A stretch of DNA of 36,323 nucleotides from UBA5078 sp963977405 (GCA_963977405.1 CAXBOY010000019.1:1-36323), one strand, 5' to 3'; positions 8,426 to 17,126 are shown, numbered from the stretch's first letter. The notes: generated by a model not told the origin, from the sequence alone. A program made the numbers and translations.

Positions 8426-9751
8426 ATGCAAAATCTGCCCGAATACATAGACTGGTTCCGCTACTCCTCCAGTTACATCAACGCCCACAGAAAGAAGGTG
8501 TTTGTTGTGCTATTGCCAGGAGAAGCACTCGAGCATCCAAATTTCAATAATATCGTGCACGACATCAATCTGCTTAATAGCCTTGGCGTCAAGCTCGTTC
8601 TGGTACACGGCTCGCGCCCACAGATCAATGGGGCGCTCGATGCCGCGAAGATTGATTCGACCTATCATAAAGGGCTCCGCATCACCGATGCAGACAGTCT
8701 GCAGATCATCAAACAGGTAGTGGGTTCACTTAGCATCGATGTGGAAGCCGTATTCTCAATGGGGCTCAGCAACTCTCCGATGCATGGCGCAGATATCACA
8801 GTAGCGCGAGGCAATTACATTACCGCACGCCCTCTTGGCGTGCTCGATGGCATCGATCATGCCCTCACCGGTGTAGTACGCAAGGTCAACGCAGCGGCCA
8901 TAGAACAGCATCTGCTTGCCCATAACATCGTCCTGCTAAGCAATCTCGGCTATTCACCTACGGGGGAGGTCTTCAATCTTTCCGCAGAAGATGTAGCAAC
9001 GGAAGTTGCCATCGCCTTGCACGCCGAGAAGCTGATCATGTTTATACCCCAAACCGGCATACTCGATGGTGATGGCGAAATGGTCAGCACACTTAGCCCT
9101 ACGTCCGCACAGGACGTGCTCAACGCAGTGACCTCCAAACAGGAAAATACTGCCAATGGCGTTGCCCAAGCACTCACTGCGGCGCTTAAGGCCTGCAGCA
9201 AGAATGTCCCACGCAGCCACCTGATCAGCTTCGAACACAATGGGGCACTGATCGAGGAACTCTTTACCCGTGACGGCAGTGGCACCTTGGTATCGAAGGA
9301 GAATTTCGAAGTCCTGCGCCGTGCCACTATCGAAGATGTTGGCGGCTTGCTCGAACTAATCACCCCCCTAGAAGATGCGGGCGTGCTTGTGCATCGATCT
9401 CGCGAATTGCTCGAGGCCGAGATCGGCTTCTTCTTCGTCATCGAGCGCGAAGGCATGATCATCGCCTGCGCGGCGCTCTATCCGATGGACGAAAATTGCG
9501 GTGAGATTGCCTGTATTGCCATTCACAAGGACTACCAAGACACCGGACGTGGTCAGGACTTACTCACCGCGCTAGAGGCCCATGCAAAGCGCTCCGGCAT
9601 GTCTAGGGTGATAGTCCTCACGACTCAGACCACCCACTGGTTCCTGGAGAAGGGCTTCACTCCTATCGCCATTAGCGAACTGCCTGAGAAGAAGCAGAAA
9701 ATGTATAACTATCAGCGCAACTCCAAAGCTCTTTCCAAGGCACTGAACTAG
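8426..9751 (+). CDS. argA: N-acetylglutamate synthase ArgA
   Basis: 441 residues, the classic two-domain enzyme that acetylates glutamate with acetyl-CoA, the first step of arginine synthesis and normally inhibited by arginine. The N-terminal amino-acid-kinase-like domain (about 1-290) has VVLLPGEALEHPNF and VLVHGSRPQING. The C-terminal GNAT domain (about 300-435) carries IACIAIHKDYQDTGRGQDLL, with the acetyl-CoA-binding Gly-x-Gly loop. The first residues (FRYSSSYINAHR) parallel E. coli ArgA. ATG at 8426 has no Shine-Dalgarno sequence before it. Length equals the usual about 440. Neighbour argE supports the assignment. Confidence 0.95.
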   Translation: MQNLPEYIDWFRYSSSYINAHRKKVFVVLLPGEALEHPNFNNIVHDINLLNSLGVKLVLVHGSRPQINGALDAAKIDSTYHKGLRITDADSLQIIKQVVGSLSIDVEAVFSMGLSNSPMHGADITVARGNYITARPLGVLDGIDHALTGVVRKVNAAAIEQHLLAHNIVLLSNLGYSPTGEVFNLSAEDVATEVAIALHAEKLIMFIPQTGILDGDGEMVSTLSPTSAQDVLNAVTSKQENTANGVAQALTAALKACSKNVPRSHLISFEHNGALIEELFTRDGSGTLVSKENFEVLRRATIEDVGGLLELITPLEDAGVLVHRSRELLEAEIGFFFVIEREGMIIACAALYPMDENCGEIACIAIHKDYQDTGRGQDLLTALEAHAKRSGMSRVIVLTTQTTHWFLEKGFTPIAISELPEKKQKMYNYQRNSKALSKALN

Positions 9752-9842
9752 AGTCGCCAAGAATCGGGTCTTTTGGGAACTTCAGCATATTTCTGTCCAA
9801 AAAAACTGACGGCTTAAGCCAACACAATAAGGAGAACAGTTC

Positions 9843-10754
9843 ATGAACAAACTCATGTTGACCGGCCTAATCAGCCTCGCAATCTGCGGCAGCACACAGG
9901 CACAAACATTCAAAGCAGGAGAGCCCCTCGGCACTATCAACGAGGCGGGTGTAGCGACGCCAATGTCTAGCAACGTGAAGGTTTATGGCAGTTTCCGCAC
10001 TGCCGAGAGTTGCACCTTCGACCCTGAGCGCAACCTCATTCTGGCGATGAATAATGGCATTTCGCCAACGCTAGAAGAAAACGATGGCTATGTATCTCTT
10101 ATCAATCCCGATGGCAGCGTGCATACCTCAAAATGGATCGGCGCGACTCGCGATGGCCTAATGCTGAACCAGCCACTTGGTAGCGCGATAAACAACGGTG
10201 TGCTCTACGCTGTGGACCTAGACTCTGTCCGTATGTTCGATCTGGCGACAGGCGAGCCTATGGGCTCAGTTGAGGTTGAGGGCGCGAATCTGCTCAATGG
10301 TATCGGCGTGGCGCCAGATGGAACGGTGTACGCCTCGAACACACGAGCCCCAGAACGTATCTATAAGATCACTCCTAGTGGCCAGACTTCTATATTCGCA
10401 GAGGGCGCTCCACTTGCAGCACCGAACGGTGTAGCGGTCGACAACCAGGGCAATATCGTAGTGGTCAATGTGGGCGACAACGCAGTTGTCACCTTTAGCC
10501 CAAGTGGTGAAGTGATCAAGACTGAACATGCTGCAGAAGGCGGTAACGATGGCGTGGTCATTATGGCCGACGACACGAAGTATGTGAGCAGTGTGCGCTA
10601 TGGAAGTGTGTCGCGTATTCGTCCAGGCCAGGCGGCAGAGGTTATCGCGACGGGCATCCCATCTGCGGCATCGATGTGCTATGACTCGGTACAAAACCAA
10701 CTAGTCATACCAATGAATTCGAACAACGCACTCGCGTTCATCCCATTGGATTAA
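9843..10754 (+). CDS. Exported SMP-30/NHL-type beta-propeller protein
   Basis: 303 residues with a clear signal peptide (MNKLMLTGLISLAICGSTQAQ, cleavage after about residue 20). The mature part is a run of beta-propeller blades with repeated LNGIGVAPDGTVYASN, APNGVAVDNQGNIVVVN and NDGVVIMADDTKYVSS motifs, as in the SMP-30/gluconolactonase and NHL families. Such proteins are lactonases or binding propellers; the acidic metal ligands cannot be assigned confidently, so substrate and activity are unknown. ATG at 9843 has AAGGAG about 8 nt upstream. It is probably a single transcription unit, closed by the terminator after it. Confidence 0.8.
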   Translation: MNKLMLTGLISLAICGSTQAQTFKAGEPLGTINEAGVATPMSSNVKVYGSFRTAESCTFDPERNLILAMNNGISPTLEENDGYVSLINPDGSVHTSKWIGATRDGLMLNQPLGSAINNGVLYAVDLDSVRMFDLATGEPMGSVEVEGANLLNGIGVAPDGTVYASNTRAPERIYKITPSGQTSIFAEGAPLAAPNGVAVDNQGNIVVVNVGDNAVVTFSPSGEVIKTEHAAEGGNDGVVIMADDTKYVSSVRYGSVSRIRPGQAAEVIATGIPSAASMCYDSVQNQLVIPMNSNNALAFIPLD

Positions 10755-10765
10755 TCTGCACGCTC

Positions 10766-10815
10766 TCTCGCGCCAGCTAGCACCTTGGTTTGGCGCGAGA
10801 TTTCTCTTTCAGTTT
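10766..10815 (+). terminator. Rho-independent terminator of the beta-propeller gene
   Basis: A perfect 10-bp stem TCTCGCGCCA / TGGCGCGAGA (10766-10775 with 10791-10800) with a 15-nt loop is followed by a T-rich tract (TTTCTCTTTCAGTTTTT). It begins 12 bp after the stop codon. Confidence 0.85.
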
Positions 10816-10860
10816 TTCCTTAATTTATTTGCGCAAAGTGCTTCGTAGGTCGCGCCGGAT

Positions 10861-10962
10861 GCCGTATATAGGGTTTCCGGAAACGCCAAACTGCGCACGT
10901 CCCTGTGCAGGCTCGACGTGCGCCGTCCTAGCGCCCGACGTTCCTGAACCCCTATATACGGC
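10861..10962 (+). repeat. Palindromic repeat element, copy 1 (short form)
   Basis: A 102-bp non-coding element bounded by a perfect 13-bp inverted repeat GCCGTATATAGGG (10861-10873) and its complement (10950-10962). Inside are a GTTTCCGGAAAC palindrome (10872-10883) and a 9-bp stem GCGCACGTC / GACGTGCGC (10893-10901 with 10915-10923). Its interior aligns closely to the reverse complement of the element at 11100-11257 (shared segments around ACGCCAAA, TCCCTGTG-AGGCTCGACGTGCGC and GCGCCCGACG-TCCTG), but it lacks the central about 60 bp. The two copies have different outer arms. Function unknown. The 93-codon frame across it (10790-11071) has no gene features. Confidence 0.75.
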
Positions 10963-11099
10963 ACCCAGCGCTGATATAACTCACGCGATTAATGCCGATG
11001 TACTTACAGAATATATTTCCGTCTTAATCAGCAGCAAATTGCTAAGTCAATTCATGGAACGAAGCCCTTAAACTCACAGCATGAGCTAGGCAAGAGACT

Positions 11100-11257
11100 C
11101 GTAGCGGGAAGGGGAGTGCAGGAGCGTCGGGCGCCAGGTCGATAAATTGCTCCTGCATTTTCGACACGGCCGCCATCCATGGCGGTCGGACGCGCACGTC
11201 GAGCCTTCACAGGGATGTGAGCTTTTTGGCGTCTCCAGCAATCCCCTTCCCGCTACG
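11100..11257 (-). repeat. Palindromic repeat element, copy 2 (long form)
   Basis: A 158-bp element bounded by a perfect 16-bp inverted repeat (CGTAGCGGGAAGGGGA at 11100-11115, complement at 11242-11257). Nested stems: TGCAGGAGC / GCTCCTGCA (11117-11125 with 11149-11157) and CCGCCAT-CC-ATGGCGG (11170-11185). Read on the minus strand, its interior matches copy 1 at 10861-10962. It lies between the ends of the convergent beta-propeller and folA genes. The stem could also end folA transcription, although no long T run follows on the minus strand. Together with copy 1 it fills most of the 535-bp gap 10755-11289. Confidence 0.75.
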
Positions 11258-11289
11258 TGGCTCGACCAACGGAGTGCATACAGGGGATC

Positions 11290-11793
11290 TTATTCTCTAT
11301 CTAATATGACAAAACTATAGTCATATGGGTTCGGGCCGGCAGCGGAGAAATCTTCGCGGCCAAGTTCATGCCATTGAGTTAGATCGAATTGCGGGAAGAA
11401 TGCGTCGCCCTCTACTTCTGCATGAACCTGTGTCATATACAGCCGATCCGCCATAGGTAGTGCTAGTGCATAGATCTGCGCCCCGCCGATTACTACTGCC
11501 TCTTCTGCTCCATCGATCAGCCCGACGCTATCGGCCAGCGAAATCGCCTCCTCTAGTGAGCCTACCACCTTGACGCCCTCGGCCTTATAATTTGGATCCG
11601 TGGTGATCACAATATTACAGCGGCCCGGCAACGGCCGTCCTATGGACTCCCAAGTCTTGCGGCCCATGATGATGGGCTTGCCCATCGTGACGCGCTTGAA
11701 GTACTTGAGGTCTTCGGAGAGATGCCACGGCAGGGCGTTATTGCGACCGATAGTTCTATTTCGGGACATCGCCCAAATCAGAGCAAGTTTCAT
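11290..11793 (-). CDS. folA: Dihydrofolate reductase
   Basis: 167 residues. It reduces dihydrofolate to tetrahydrofolate with NADPH and is the trimethoprim target. Motifs: IWAMSRNRTIGRNNALPWHL at the N-terminus (Met20-loop region), the catalytic acidic residue in LSEDLKYFK, the NADPH-binding MGRKTWESIGRPLPGR, and VIGGAQIYALALP. Length is near the 159-170 usual for chromosomal enzymes. It starts 12 bp after the thyA stop, so thyA and folA are almost certainly one transcript. The pairing makes functional sense, since ThyA produces the dihydrofolate that FolA recycles. Confidence 0.96.
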   Translation of the reverse strand: MKLALIWAMSRNRTIGRNNALPWHLSEDLKYFKRVTMGKPIIMGRKTWESIGRPLPGRCNIVITTDPNYKAEGVKVVGSLEEAISLADSVGLIDGAEEAVVIGGAQIYALALPMADRLYMTQVHAEVEGDAFFPQFDLTQWHELGREDFSAAGPNPYDYSFVILDRE

Positions 11794-11805
11794 AGATAAT
11801 CTTCT

Positions 11806-12600
11806 CTATACGGCCACTGGCGCTTTAATATGCGGATGAGCCTCATAGCCAACGATTTCGAAGTCTTCGTATGTGTAGCTAAAAATATCTGTGGGCTTAC
11901 GCTTGATCTTCAGTGTGGGCAATGGAAGTGGCTCACGCGTTAGCTGCAATGCCGCTTGCTCCATATGATTACTGTAAAGATGAGTATCGCCACCTGTCCA
12001 GATGAAATCACCCACTTCCAGATCACATTGCTGCGCCACCATATGCGTTAACAGGGCATAGGAGGCGATATTAAACGGCACTCCTAAAAAGGTATCTGCG
12101 GAGCGTTGATATAATTGACAGGATAGTTTCCCATTAGCTACATAGAACTGAAAAAGGGAATGGCATGGCGGCAGCGCCATCTGATCCACATAGGCTGGGT
12201 TATAGGCCACAACCATCAAACGCCGCGAATTAGGATTTTTGCGAATCTGTTCGATAAGCTTGCTTATCTGATCGACGGACTGTCCGTCAGGACCAGGCCA
12301 GGAACGCCACTGAAATCCATATACGGGCCCGAGGTCCCCTTTTTCATCAGCCCAATCATCCCAAATGGATACACCATTTTCTTTCAGATAACGGATATTG
12401 GTATCGCCACTTAAGAACCATAGGAGTTCGATAATAATCGAGCGTAGATGCAGCTTCTTGGTCGTAAGCACTGGAAAGCCAGCACTAAGGTCGAAGCGCA
12501 TTTGATGGCCGAACACCGACTGCGTGCCTGTGCCTGTGCGGTCGCCCTTAGCGGCGCCTTCGTCGAGGATTCTTTGCAGGAGATCGAGATACTGTTTCAT
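11806..12600 (-). CDS. thyA: Thymidylate synthase
   Basis: 264 residues, the same length as the E. coli enzyme. It converts dUMP to dTMP using methylene-tetrahydrofolate. The catalytic Cys146 lies in MALPPCHSLFQFYV; GDRTGTGT near the start, SCQLYQRSADTFLGVPFNIASYA and GDTHLYSNHMEQ are family signatures. The ATG at 12600 is preferred over a GTG at 12612 because the protein then begins MKQYLDLLQ as in relatives. lgt lies 40 bp upstream on the same strand, the lgt-thyA order known from enterics and pseudomonads; folA follows. Confidence 0.97.
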   Translation of the reverse strand: MKQYLDLLQRILDEGAAKGDRTGTGTQSVFGHQMRFDLSAGFPVLTTKKLHLRSIIIELLWFLSGDTNIRYLKENGVSIWDDWADEKGDLGPVYGFQWRSWPGPDGQSVDQISKLIEQIRKNPNSRRLMVVAYNPAYVDQMALPPCHSLFQFYVANGKLSCQLYQRSADTFLGVPFNIASYALLTHMVAQQCDLEVGDFIWTGGDTHLYSNHMEQAALQLTREPLPLPTLKIKRKPTDIFSYTYEDFEIVGYEAHPHIKAPVAV

Positions 12601-12640
12601 ATTCGCGTTCACTCAAAACTGTGATTCGTGTTTCTTAGGA

Positions 12641-13429
12641 TTAGGCCCGTGAAGGCTTTCGATATGCCATGACCATGAGCACAATGCCCGCGAAGATCAT
12701 CGGCAGCGAGAGGATTTGCCCCATCGTCATCCAGTCTAGTGCGACAAAACCGATTCCCTCGTCGGGCTCTCTGTAGAATTCTACGAAGAAGCGCTGTAAT
12801 CCATAACCGATGCCGAACAGGCCCGAGACTGCATACCTGGGACGTGGTCGGGAGGAGAACCACCAGACTATGCTAAAGAGTAATACTCCTTCGAGTGCAA
12901 ACTGATAGAGCTGCGAAGCGTGTCGAGGGAAGGCGTCGACATGGGGGAAAACCATGCCCCATGCCACGTCAGTATGCCTGCCCCATAACTCGCCACCAAT
13001 GAAGTTGCCTAGACGGCCGGCACCTAGCCCGAAGGGCGCTAAAGGAGCTATAAAATCGAGCACTTCGAAATAGGGCTTGTTGAGTTTACGAGAATACCAA
13101 TACAGAGCCGCCATGACGCCTAATATGCCGCCATGGAACGACATGCCCCCCTCCCAGACCCGCAGTACCCAAGTTGGATCTGACAATAACTTGTCAAAAT
13201 TATAGAAAAGAGCCGAACCAACGCGACCGCCCAGCACTGCGCCAAGGGCCCCATAGAAGATTAAGTCGGAGATTTGTTCGTCATTCCACTGCCCTGGCGA
13301 CTTGCTCGCCCGATACCGGGCTAATAGCCACGCGCCACCGAAGGCCACGATGTACATGATGCCGTACCAATGCACGGAGAGTGGACCTAAAGAGAAAGCG
13401 ACGGGGTCGAATTGCGGGTAAGTGAACAT
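12641..13429 (-). CDS. lgt: Prolipoprotein diacylglyceryl transferase
   Basis: 262 residues, an inner-membrane enzyme with about seven membrane segments. It attaches diacylglycerol from phosphatidylglycerol to the lipobox Cys of prolipoproteins, the first step of lipoprotein maturation. Key motifs: SFHGGILGV (HGG loop), GAGRLGNFIGGELWGR with the essential Arg and Asn, and HASQLYQFALEG. Length is slightly shorter than E. coli Lgt (about 290). It is the first gene of the lgt-thyA-folA unit. No promoter was clear in 13430-13553. Confidence 0.95.
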   Translation of the reverse strand: MFTYPQFDPVAFSLGPLSVHWYGIMYIVAFGGAWLLARYRASKSPGQWNDEQISDLIFYGALGAVLGGRVGSALFYNFDKLLSDPTWVLRVWEGGMSFHGGILGVMAALYWYSRKLNKPYFEVLDFIAPLAPFGLGAGRLGNFIGGELWGRHTDVAWGMVFPHVDAFPRHASQLYQFALEGVLLFSIVWWFSSRPRPRYAVSGLFGIGYGLQRFFVEFYREPDEGIGFVALDWMTMGQILSLPMIFAGIVLMVMAYRKPSRA

Positions 13430-13553
13430 GCACCGGATCTTAGCAAGGGGTGAAGTACGGCATGCTTACTGATTAAGCGGCATGGCCGTAGCGTGTGCCG
13501 TGATGCTCCCCTATGGTCTTAGGCCTTGTCAAGGTTAAACGGCGGCTAGCCCC

Positions 13554-13871
13554 TTAACCGAGTAATGCCAACAACGCCTTCTTCTTTTCGAGGGACAGCG
13601 CCTGAAACTTTTCAACCACCTTATGAGCAGGCTTGGGCAAGACTGGATTCAAATTCAGGCTCTCGACAGTAGACTGCATGCCGCGGGCAAGAAGCTCGGT
13701 GAGATGCTGCTCCAGAAGTAGCGTAATCTCGGAGTTCATGCTGCGCCGATTTAAGCGGGAAATCTCCGTCAAATGTGCGTGATATTCGCAGGGCAGACGC
13801 AAGATAAACTTATTTTTCTCGAGTGCTTGAGTCTCGGACAAAGCGGGCTTGTGTTGTTGTTCCTGTGACAT
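13554..13871 (-). CDS. Arc-type ribbon-helix-helix DNA-binding protein
   Basis: 105 residues. Residues about 20-60 read as an Arc/CopG fold: strand KFILRLP, helix EYHAHLTEISRLN, turn RRSMNSEI and helix TLLLEQHLTEL. This domain binds DNA as a dimer through the beta strand. The rest is basic and ends in a Leu/Lys-rich helix (FQALSLEKKKALLALL) with no recognised domain. ATG at 13871 is chosen because AAAGAGAC lies about 8-13 nt upstream; a longer frame from 13940 adds 23 residues without family support. Targets are unknown. No toxin gene is adjacent, so an antitoxin role is not supported. Confidence 0.72.
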   Translation of the reverse strand: MSQEQQHKPALSETQALEKNKFILRLPCEYHAHLTEISRLNRRSMNSEITLLLEQHLTELLARGMQSTVESLNLNPVLPKPAHKVVEKFQALSLEKKKALLALLG

Positions 13872-14079
13872 CAGTAATTGTCTCTTTGCTGAAAATGAGC
13901 CTGACGAGACTATCCTTAGATCCGCCAGTACTCGGTACATCCATGTCGGGCTTCATCTCCTGAAGCTGTCCATGGGCGCATTATCCTCAATTACAGGTCA
14001 AAAGATGTAGGAAAAATGCTCGAGTTCAGCTCAAGTGCCCGTTTACTCCGATGAACTAATAATTAACTGCAAAAGTCTC

Positions 14080-16356
14080 TTAGTTATTACGAGAGGACCG
14101 CAGCAATCTATCAACCCCGGCATTGTACAACGCCATATCGACACAACTACGCACCATCTGTGCATCATCCATCGCCATCACCTGCTCAAGCAGTTCTCTC
14201 GCCGAGGTGAAAGTCATACTACGGACCACGGCTTTCACCTTTAGCAGAGTAGTAGCGTTCATCGACAGGACGTCGAAACCCATCGCCATGAGCAACACTG
14301 CCCCGCCTGGGTCCCCCGCCATTTCTCCACATATGCTGACTGTCTTGTTTTCCAAGTGAGCCTGTTCCACGACGAACTGCAAAGCTTGCAGTACCGCCGG
14401 ATGGAAGGAGGAGTACAAGCTCGCAACGCGAGGGTTGTTACGGTCCACCGCGAGAATATATTGAGTGAGATCGTTGCTGCCGACCGAGATGAAGTCCACG
14501 AGACGACTCAGGGCACGGGTCTGATACACCGCCGCGGGTAGTTCGATCATCACACCTATCGGCGGCATGCGCACGTCTAGACCCTCCTCGCGCAGTTCCC
14601 GGAAAGCGCGCTTGATGATCTGAATCGAGCCCGTGACTTCTTGAACATTCGAGATCATGGGCAGCATGATCTGGAGATTATCAAGCCCTTCACTTGCACG
14701 GATCATGGCGCGCACTTGCGCGATGAAGATCTCGGGGTGGTCCAGCGTGACACGAATTCCGCGCCAACCAAGGAAAGGGTTCTCCTCCTGGATTGGGAAA
14801 TAGGGTAGGGCCTTATCACCGCCAATATCGAGTGTCCGCATAGTCACAGGCTTAGGGGCGAAGGCGAACAGCTGCTCCCGATATATCGAGGCCTGCTCTT
14901 GTTCGCTTGGGAAGCGCTCGCTCAAGAGGAAGGGAACCTCTGTACGAAATAGCCCGATGCCCTCTGCGCCGTGATCCAGAGAGCGCACCACATCGGACAT
15001 CAGACCGGTATTTACCCACAGGTTCACGCGGTGGGAGTCGAGGGTCTCGCAGGGCAGGTCGATCAGCCCCTCTAGTCCCTTCACGAGCTGCTCTTCCTCT
15101 TTGATTATTTCGCGGTAGCGATTGCGAAGCTGATCGCTAGGATTGTTGTAAACCTGCCCGTTATAACCGTCCACGATGAGCTCGCGACCATCTAGTTGAC
15201 GATATGGAAGATCCACTACGCCCATAGCTGTAGGGATACCCATTGTCCGCGCTAGAATTGCGACGTGTGAGTTTCCTGAGCCGCGCACAGACACTAGGCC
15301 CATGAGTTTTTCTTTAGGGACTTCGGCTAGCATGGCCGCCGTGAGCTCTTCGCCGACCAAGATGGTGTCGTCTGGATACTCGGTTTTTACAGCATCGCGA
15401 TTCTGTAGATAGAACAGTACTCGGCTACAGAGGTCTTTGATATCGGCCGCACGCTCTCTTAAATAGGCGTCCTTCATCATCTCAAAGGCACGAACATGGT
15501 CTTTTGCAACTTCGGCCAGCGCACCTTGGGCCCACTGACCGTTGCGGATGCGGTCGATAACTTCCTTGCCCAAGGCATCGTCATCTAATATCCGTAGATA
15601 GACCCCGAACAGGTCTTGCTCCTCAGGCCGTAGGCGCGTCTCTAGAGTACTGGTAAGCACCTTCATATCGTTGCGCACAGACTCCAATGCCGCATTGAAA
15701 TAATCCACTTCTTTTTCGATGTCTGTGCAAACGCGTTGTGGGATGAGATCGAGATCTGCCGGTGGAAAGACCACCACAGCATGCCCAATTGCGACACCGG
15801 TCGCGCCAGCCACCCCATTGAAACTGGTATCGGACTTGCGCTGACCGGAGGGGCTAATGCCTTGTATGGCGCCAGTGGCCTCCGCGGCCGCAATAACGCC
15901 TGCCAACTGCGCCGATAGCGTGATCAGGAAAGCCTCTTCGCCCTCGTCGAAACTGCGCTTCTCACGGTGCTGTACTACCAACACGCCGAGTACTTTGCGG
16001 TGGTGAATAATAGGCACGCCAAGGAAGGAGCTAAATTGTTCCTCGCCTGTTTCGGAAAGATACAGATAGTTGGGATGCGAGCGGGCATCCTCTAAATTCA
16101 CCGGCTCTGCGTTGCTTGCCACCAAACCTACCAAGCCTTCCCCAACCTGCAATCGAACGTGGCCAACGGATTCCTTCTTCAGGCCTTCGGAGGCCATGAG
16201 CACATGGCTGTTGATTTCGGGGTCGAGGAGATAGACAGAACACACCTGGGTATTCATGGCTTCGCGTACACGAGATACGATGACATCGAGGGCCGACTGC
16301 TGGTCCTTCGCAGTGTTTACCTCTTGGACTATTTCTCGCAATCTTTCCAGCATCAT
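14080..16356 (-). CDS. ptsP: PtsP, nitrogen-PTS phosphoenolpyruvate phosphotransferase (EI-Ntr)
   Basis: 758 residues. It starts the nitrogen-related phosphotransferase chain by passing phosphate from PEP to NPr and then EIIA-Ntr. Order: N-terminal GAF sensor domain (about 5-155, LREIVQEVNTAKD...TQVCSVYLLD), PTS N-terminal domain (about 175-300), the phospho-His domain with SGNSHVAILARTMGIPTAMG, and the C-terminal PEP-binding barrel with GIGLFRTEVPFLLSE, GVMIELPAAV and SICGEMAGDP containing the catalytic Cys. In E. coli the GAF domain responds to glutamine. Start is ATGATG at 16356/16353. rppH lies 127 bp upstream on the same strand, the usual rppH-ptsP pair. ptsO/ptsN are not in the window. 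Confidence 0.96.
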   Translation of the reverse strand: MMLERLREIVQEVNTAKDQQSALDVIVSRVREAMNTQVCSVYLLDPEINSHVLMASEGLKKESVGHVRLQVGEGLVGLVASNAEPVNLEDARSHPNYLYLSETGEEQFSSFLGVPIIHHRKVLGVLVVQHREKRSFDEGEEAFLITLSAQLAGVIAAAEATGAIQGISPSGQRKSDTSFNGVAGATGVAIGHAVVVFPPADLDLIPQRVCTDIEKEVDYFNAALESVRNDMKVLTSTLETRLRPEEQDLFGVYLRILDDDALGKEVIDRIRNGQWAQGALAEVAKDHVRAFEMMKDAYLRERAADIKDLCSRVLFYLQNRDAVKTEYPDDTILVGEELTAAMLAEVPKEKLMGLVSVRGSGNSHVAILARTMGIPTAMGVVDLPYRQLDGRELIVDGYNGQVYNNPSDQLRNRYREIIKEEEQLVKGLEGLIDLPCETLDSHRVNLWVNTGLMSDVVRSLDHGAEGIGLFRTEVPFLLSERFPSEQEQASIYREQLFAFAPKPVTMRTLDIGGDKALPYFPIQEENPFLGWRGIRVTLDHPEIFIAQVRAMIRASEGLDNLQIMLPMISNVQEVTGSIQIIKRAFRELREEGLDVRMPPIGVMIELPAAVYQTRALSRLVDFISVGSNDLTQYILAVDRNNPRVASLYSSFHPAVLQALQFVVEQAHLENKTVSICGEMAGDPGGAVLLMAMGFDVLSMNATTLLKVKAVVRSMTFTSARELLEQVMAMDDAQMVRSCVDMALYNAGVDRLLRSSRNN

Positions 16357-16483
16357 GCTCGATTCCAGTGGTCGTTGAGTATTCTATTTATTGTCATCCA
16401 TGCGACCGTGTCAGCGTGGAGTGCACCCGAGACAAGACGCTTGTCTTCCCGCCAAGGTAAATGTGCGAGTTCGGGTTTTCCCG

Positions 16484-16969
16484 CTAGGCGCGCAGCGACT
16501 GATTCAATGGCACCACTAACTCCTTCAGTGCTTGTCGGTACACTTCCCGCTTGAAGTCGATAACTTGGCTGAGAGGGTACCAGAAACTAACCCATTGCCA
16601 GTCATCGAACTCCGGTGTGTTGTTGCTTATTAGATCGATCTTGTCCTCTGGGGCTCGCAGCCCAAGCAGATACCATTTCTGTTTCTGGCCTATGCACACA
16701 GGGTTGGAGTGCTGCCGAATTAGATTCTTGGGCAGTTGATAGTAAAGCCAGCCCTTGGTCGAGGAGATGATCTCGACATCTTCTGGGTCTAAGCCAACCT
16801 CTTCCTTAAGTTCTCGAAACAGGGCGTGCTGTAGGCGCTCACCATGCCGAATACCACCCTGAGGGAATTGCCATGCGTCTTGCCCGATCCTCTTGGCCCA
16901 AAGCAACTGGCCACGCGAGTTGCAAATGATGATACCGACATTGGGCCTAAAACCTCTCGAATCTATCAT
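16484..16969 (-). CDS. rppH: RNA pyrophosphohydrolase RppH
   Basis: 161 residues. It removes pyrophosphate from the 5' end of triphosphorylated mRNAs and so starts RNase E-dependent decay. The Nudix box GGIRHGERLQHALFRELKEE, extended by VGL (about residues 38-60), fits the G-x5-E-x7-REL-x-EE-x-G pattern exactly. The N-terminus MIDSRGFRPNVGIII and WQFPQGG are RppH-specific. Length matches the family. It is divergent from the HAD phosphatase gene and followed by ptsP, as in many Gammaproteobacteria. Confidence 0.96.
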   Translation of the reverse strand: MIDSRGFRPNVGIIICNSRGQLLWAKRIGQDAWQFPQGGIRHGERLQHALFRELKEEVGLDPEDVEIISSTKGWLYYQLPKNLIRQHSNPVCIGQKQKWYLLGLRAPEDKIDLISNNTPEFDDWQWVSFWYPLSQVIDFKREVYRQALKELVVPLNQSLRA

Positions 16970-17082
16970 CGGGCAACCGTTCCTTATCTAAAAAACATCT
17001 CTGGCATTGTTTCACATGTGCAGAGACTTATTCAACGACCGCGCACGGGGCCTGATGCACTCGCCGTGAGTGTACGAATCGG

Positions 17083-17088
17083 TATAAT
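17083..17088 (+). promoter_or_regulatory. Probable -10 box of the HAD phosphatase gene
   Basis: A consensus TATAAT stands 38 bp before the ATG at 17127. No consensus -35 is seen at the right distance; instead a small inverted repeat CACTC-GCCGT-GAGTG lies at the -35 region, which could be an activator or repressor site. Confidence 0.45.
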
Positions 17089-17126
17089 GCCCATCTTTCT
17101 GCACAGCTTACGGATACCTCTCACAC

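Noticed and set aside
8950..9462. 170-codon minus-strand frame
   Set aside because: Antisense inside argA, Ser-rich shadow composition.
10790..11071. 93-codon plus-strand frame after the beta-propeller gene
   Set aside because: It begins inside the terminator and runs across repeat copy 1; no ribosome-binding site, domain or sensible composition.
10861..11257. Integron attC sites or a CRISPR array
   Set aside because: No integrase-type core sites (RYYYAAC/GTTRRRY), no regular repeat-spacer pattern, only two divergent copies in inverted orientation.
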